Assembly (NCBI GenBank): GCA_028564675.1
Contig: JAOVVO010000126.1
Coordinates: 1-64,000, forward strand
DNA: 64,000 nucleotides
Direction of reading: 5' to 3'
From: Onchocerca lupi
Taxonomy: Eukaryota > Nematoda > Chromadorea > Rhabditida > Onchocercidae
Numbering within the stretch: position 1 is the first letter of the stretch; every line of letters begins with the position of its first letter. A program made the translations under genes and the position numbers. Under the pieces are notes generated by a model, which searched no databases, had not been told where the DNA came from, and saw only the letters and a program-made list of their open reading frames with translations. Below, piece by piece: positions 63,191-64,000 of this stretch.

Positions 63191-64000
63191 GTAAGTCGAT
63201 TGATGATGCAAATGGCATATTCAATAAGACTATCGCTACCGATGCGACTGCAGCCAAAGTTGCTGCAGGTTCGCTTCATGCTAAATGCTTTGAGTTCAAT
63301 TTTTCCATCTGATTTGTCTATCAAAAGACATTTTGCTGCAGATGAATCGATCACACGCATGCATGCATGCTCATCATTTTGTTGCAATTTTCACTTCTCT
63401 TCTTTTCTTTCTTTTAATCATTTTCATTCATTCTTCAAATCGGTGGAATCAGTACTGATTATTTATCGTAATGAGCTAATCATCTATGAACACTTTTCGT
63501 GGTGATCCAGCGTGCAGTAACTTTTGATGTATGAGAAACAAGTGTACGTTGAATGATTGGAGAAATCGCAAACTACTGATTCATTTGCTAAATTGACTAA
63601 AATTGCTTAGCCAATTAGAACGAAAATTCTCAACGAATCACAACATGATTGATCGCTAAGTTTCTCCTAATGTTGAAAAGAGAACCAACTTTCTGCAGGT
63701 TAAAGAATAGTATGACAAATTGATGATTGTGTATGAACGGATTTCTGGAAATTTATTATTTTCTAATCTGATTAAAGATTTAACTCAAAATCAAATGTCG
63801 AAGTCCTCAGATAGAAAATAATAAATTTTTCCATCCCCGACAAAAATTTAACCAAAATTAAATTTGATATGATAAAGAAGAATTTTAGAAATGAAGTTTA
63901 GTTCACATATGTAGTTAATAGTTGGCTGGTATATTATTGTTAGGAAATTAATCGTCAAAAAATGAATAATAGCTTTTGCACAGCATCAGCATTTGCTACT
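63191..64000 (+). other. Presumed intron of the metalloprotease gene, no exon seen
   Basis: No further exon in the required phase with protease similarity was recognised before the window ends. The region contains a short GCAT repeat at about 63355-63370 and open frames without domain similarity. Confidence 0.4.

Noticed and set aside
63355..63370. GCAT palindromic repeat as a regulatory or recombination site
   Set aside because: It is too short and simple to support a function.

Overview
This window is AT-rich eukaryotic DNA with compact genes split into small exons (about 60-400 bp). Introns are mostly short, with TTTCAG-like acceptors and long homopolymer T/A runs. Gene content (a TWK-type potassium channel, a Patched-related protein, an alternating lustrin/Kunitz protein, an ADAM/ADAMTS prodomain and a Pao/BEL element) indicates a nematode. 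Base composition and intron style suggest a filarial-type parasite, but that placement is inference. No rRNA, tRNA or CRISPR array was recognised.

Layout. 1-3990: a decayed Pao/BEL LTR retrotransposon on the minus strand, cut by the left window edge (RT, protease remnant, zinc knuckle, gag, 5' LTR). 3992-5460: a broken partial copy of the potassium-channel gene, abutting the LTR. 5460-10998: AT-rich with no gene seen. 10999-20051 (+): a two-pore-domain potassium channel with unusual selectivity filters and a long cytoplasmic tail carrying a 12-residue tandem repeat. 20052-26022: mostly intergenic, with small tandem repeats, a relict channel exon and possible minus-strand coiled-coil exons. 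26023-32457 (+): a Plk4/SAK/ZYG-1-like protein kinase in 18 phase-consistent exons, one bounded by a GC-AG intron. About 33480-34060: a probable solo LTR related to the one at 3.5 kb. 36244-41796 (-): a Patched-related (PTR, sterol-sensing) membrane protein. 44976-52703 (+): a complete secreted protein of eight lustrin-type plus eight Kunitz domains. 60191 to beyond 63190 (+): the 5' end of a secreted ADAM/ADAMTS-family metalloprotease.

Exon models were built by hand, matching splice signals and reading-frame phase. The phase closes at all junctions of the kinase, Kunitz and ADAMTS models. In the channel it closes throughout but the first exon is missing. In the Patched-related gene two junctions are less certain. 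The genes show no operon relation to one another. Several are of types used by nematodes in cuticle, moulting and extracellular-matrix biology (PTR, lustrin/Kunitz, ADAMTS), but no shared pathway can be shown from the sequence.

The most unusual material is the channel with both selectivity filters altered and its partly duplicated, decayed copy beside a retroelement; the Kunitz array in which seven of eight domains lack the cysteine pair that braces the inhibitory loop; and the cysteine-rich exon in the kinase linker.
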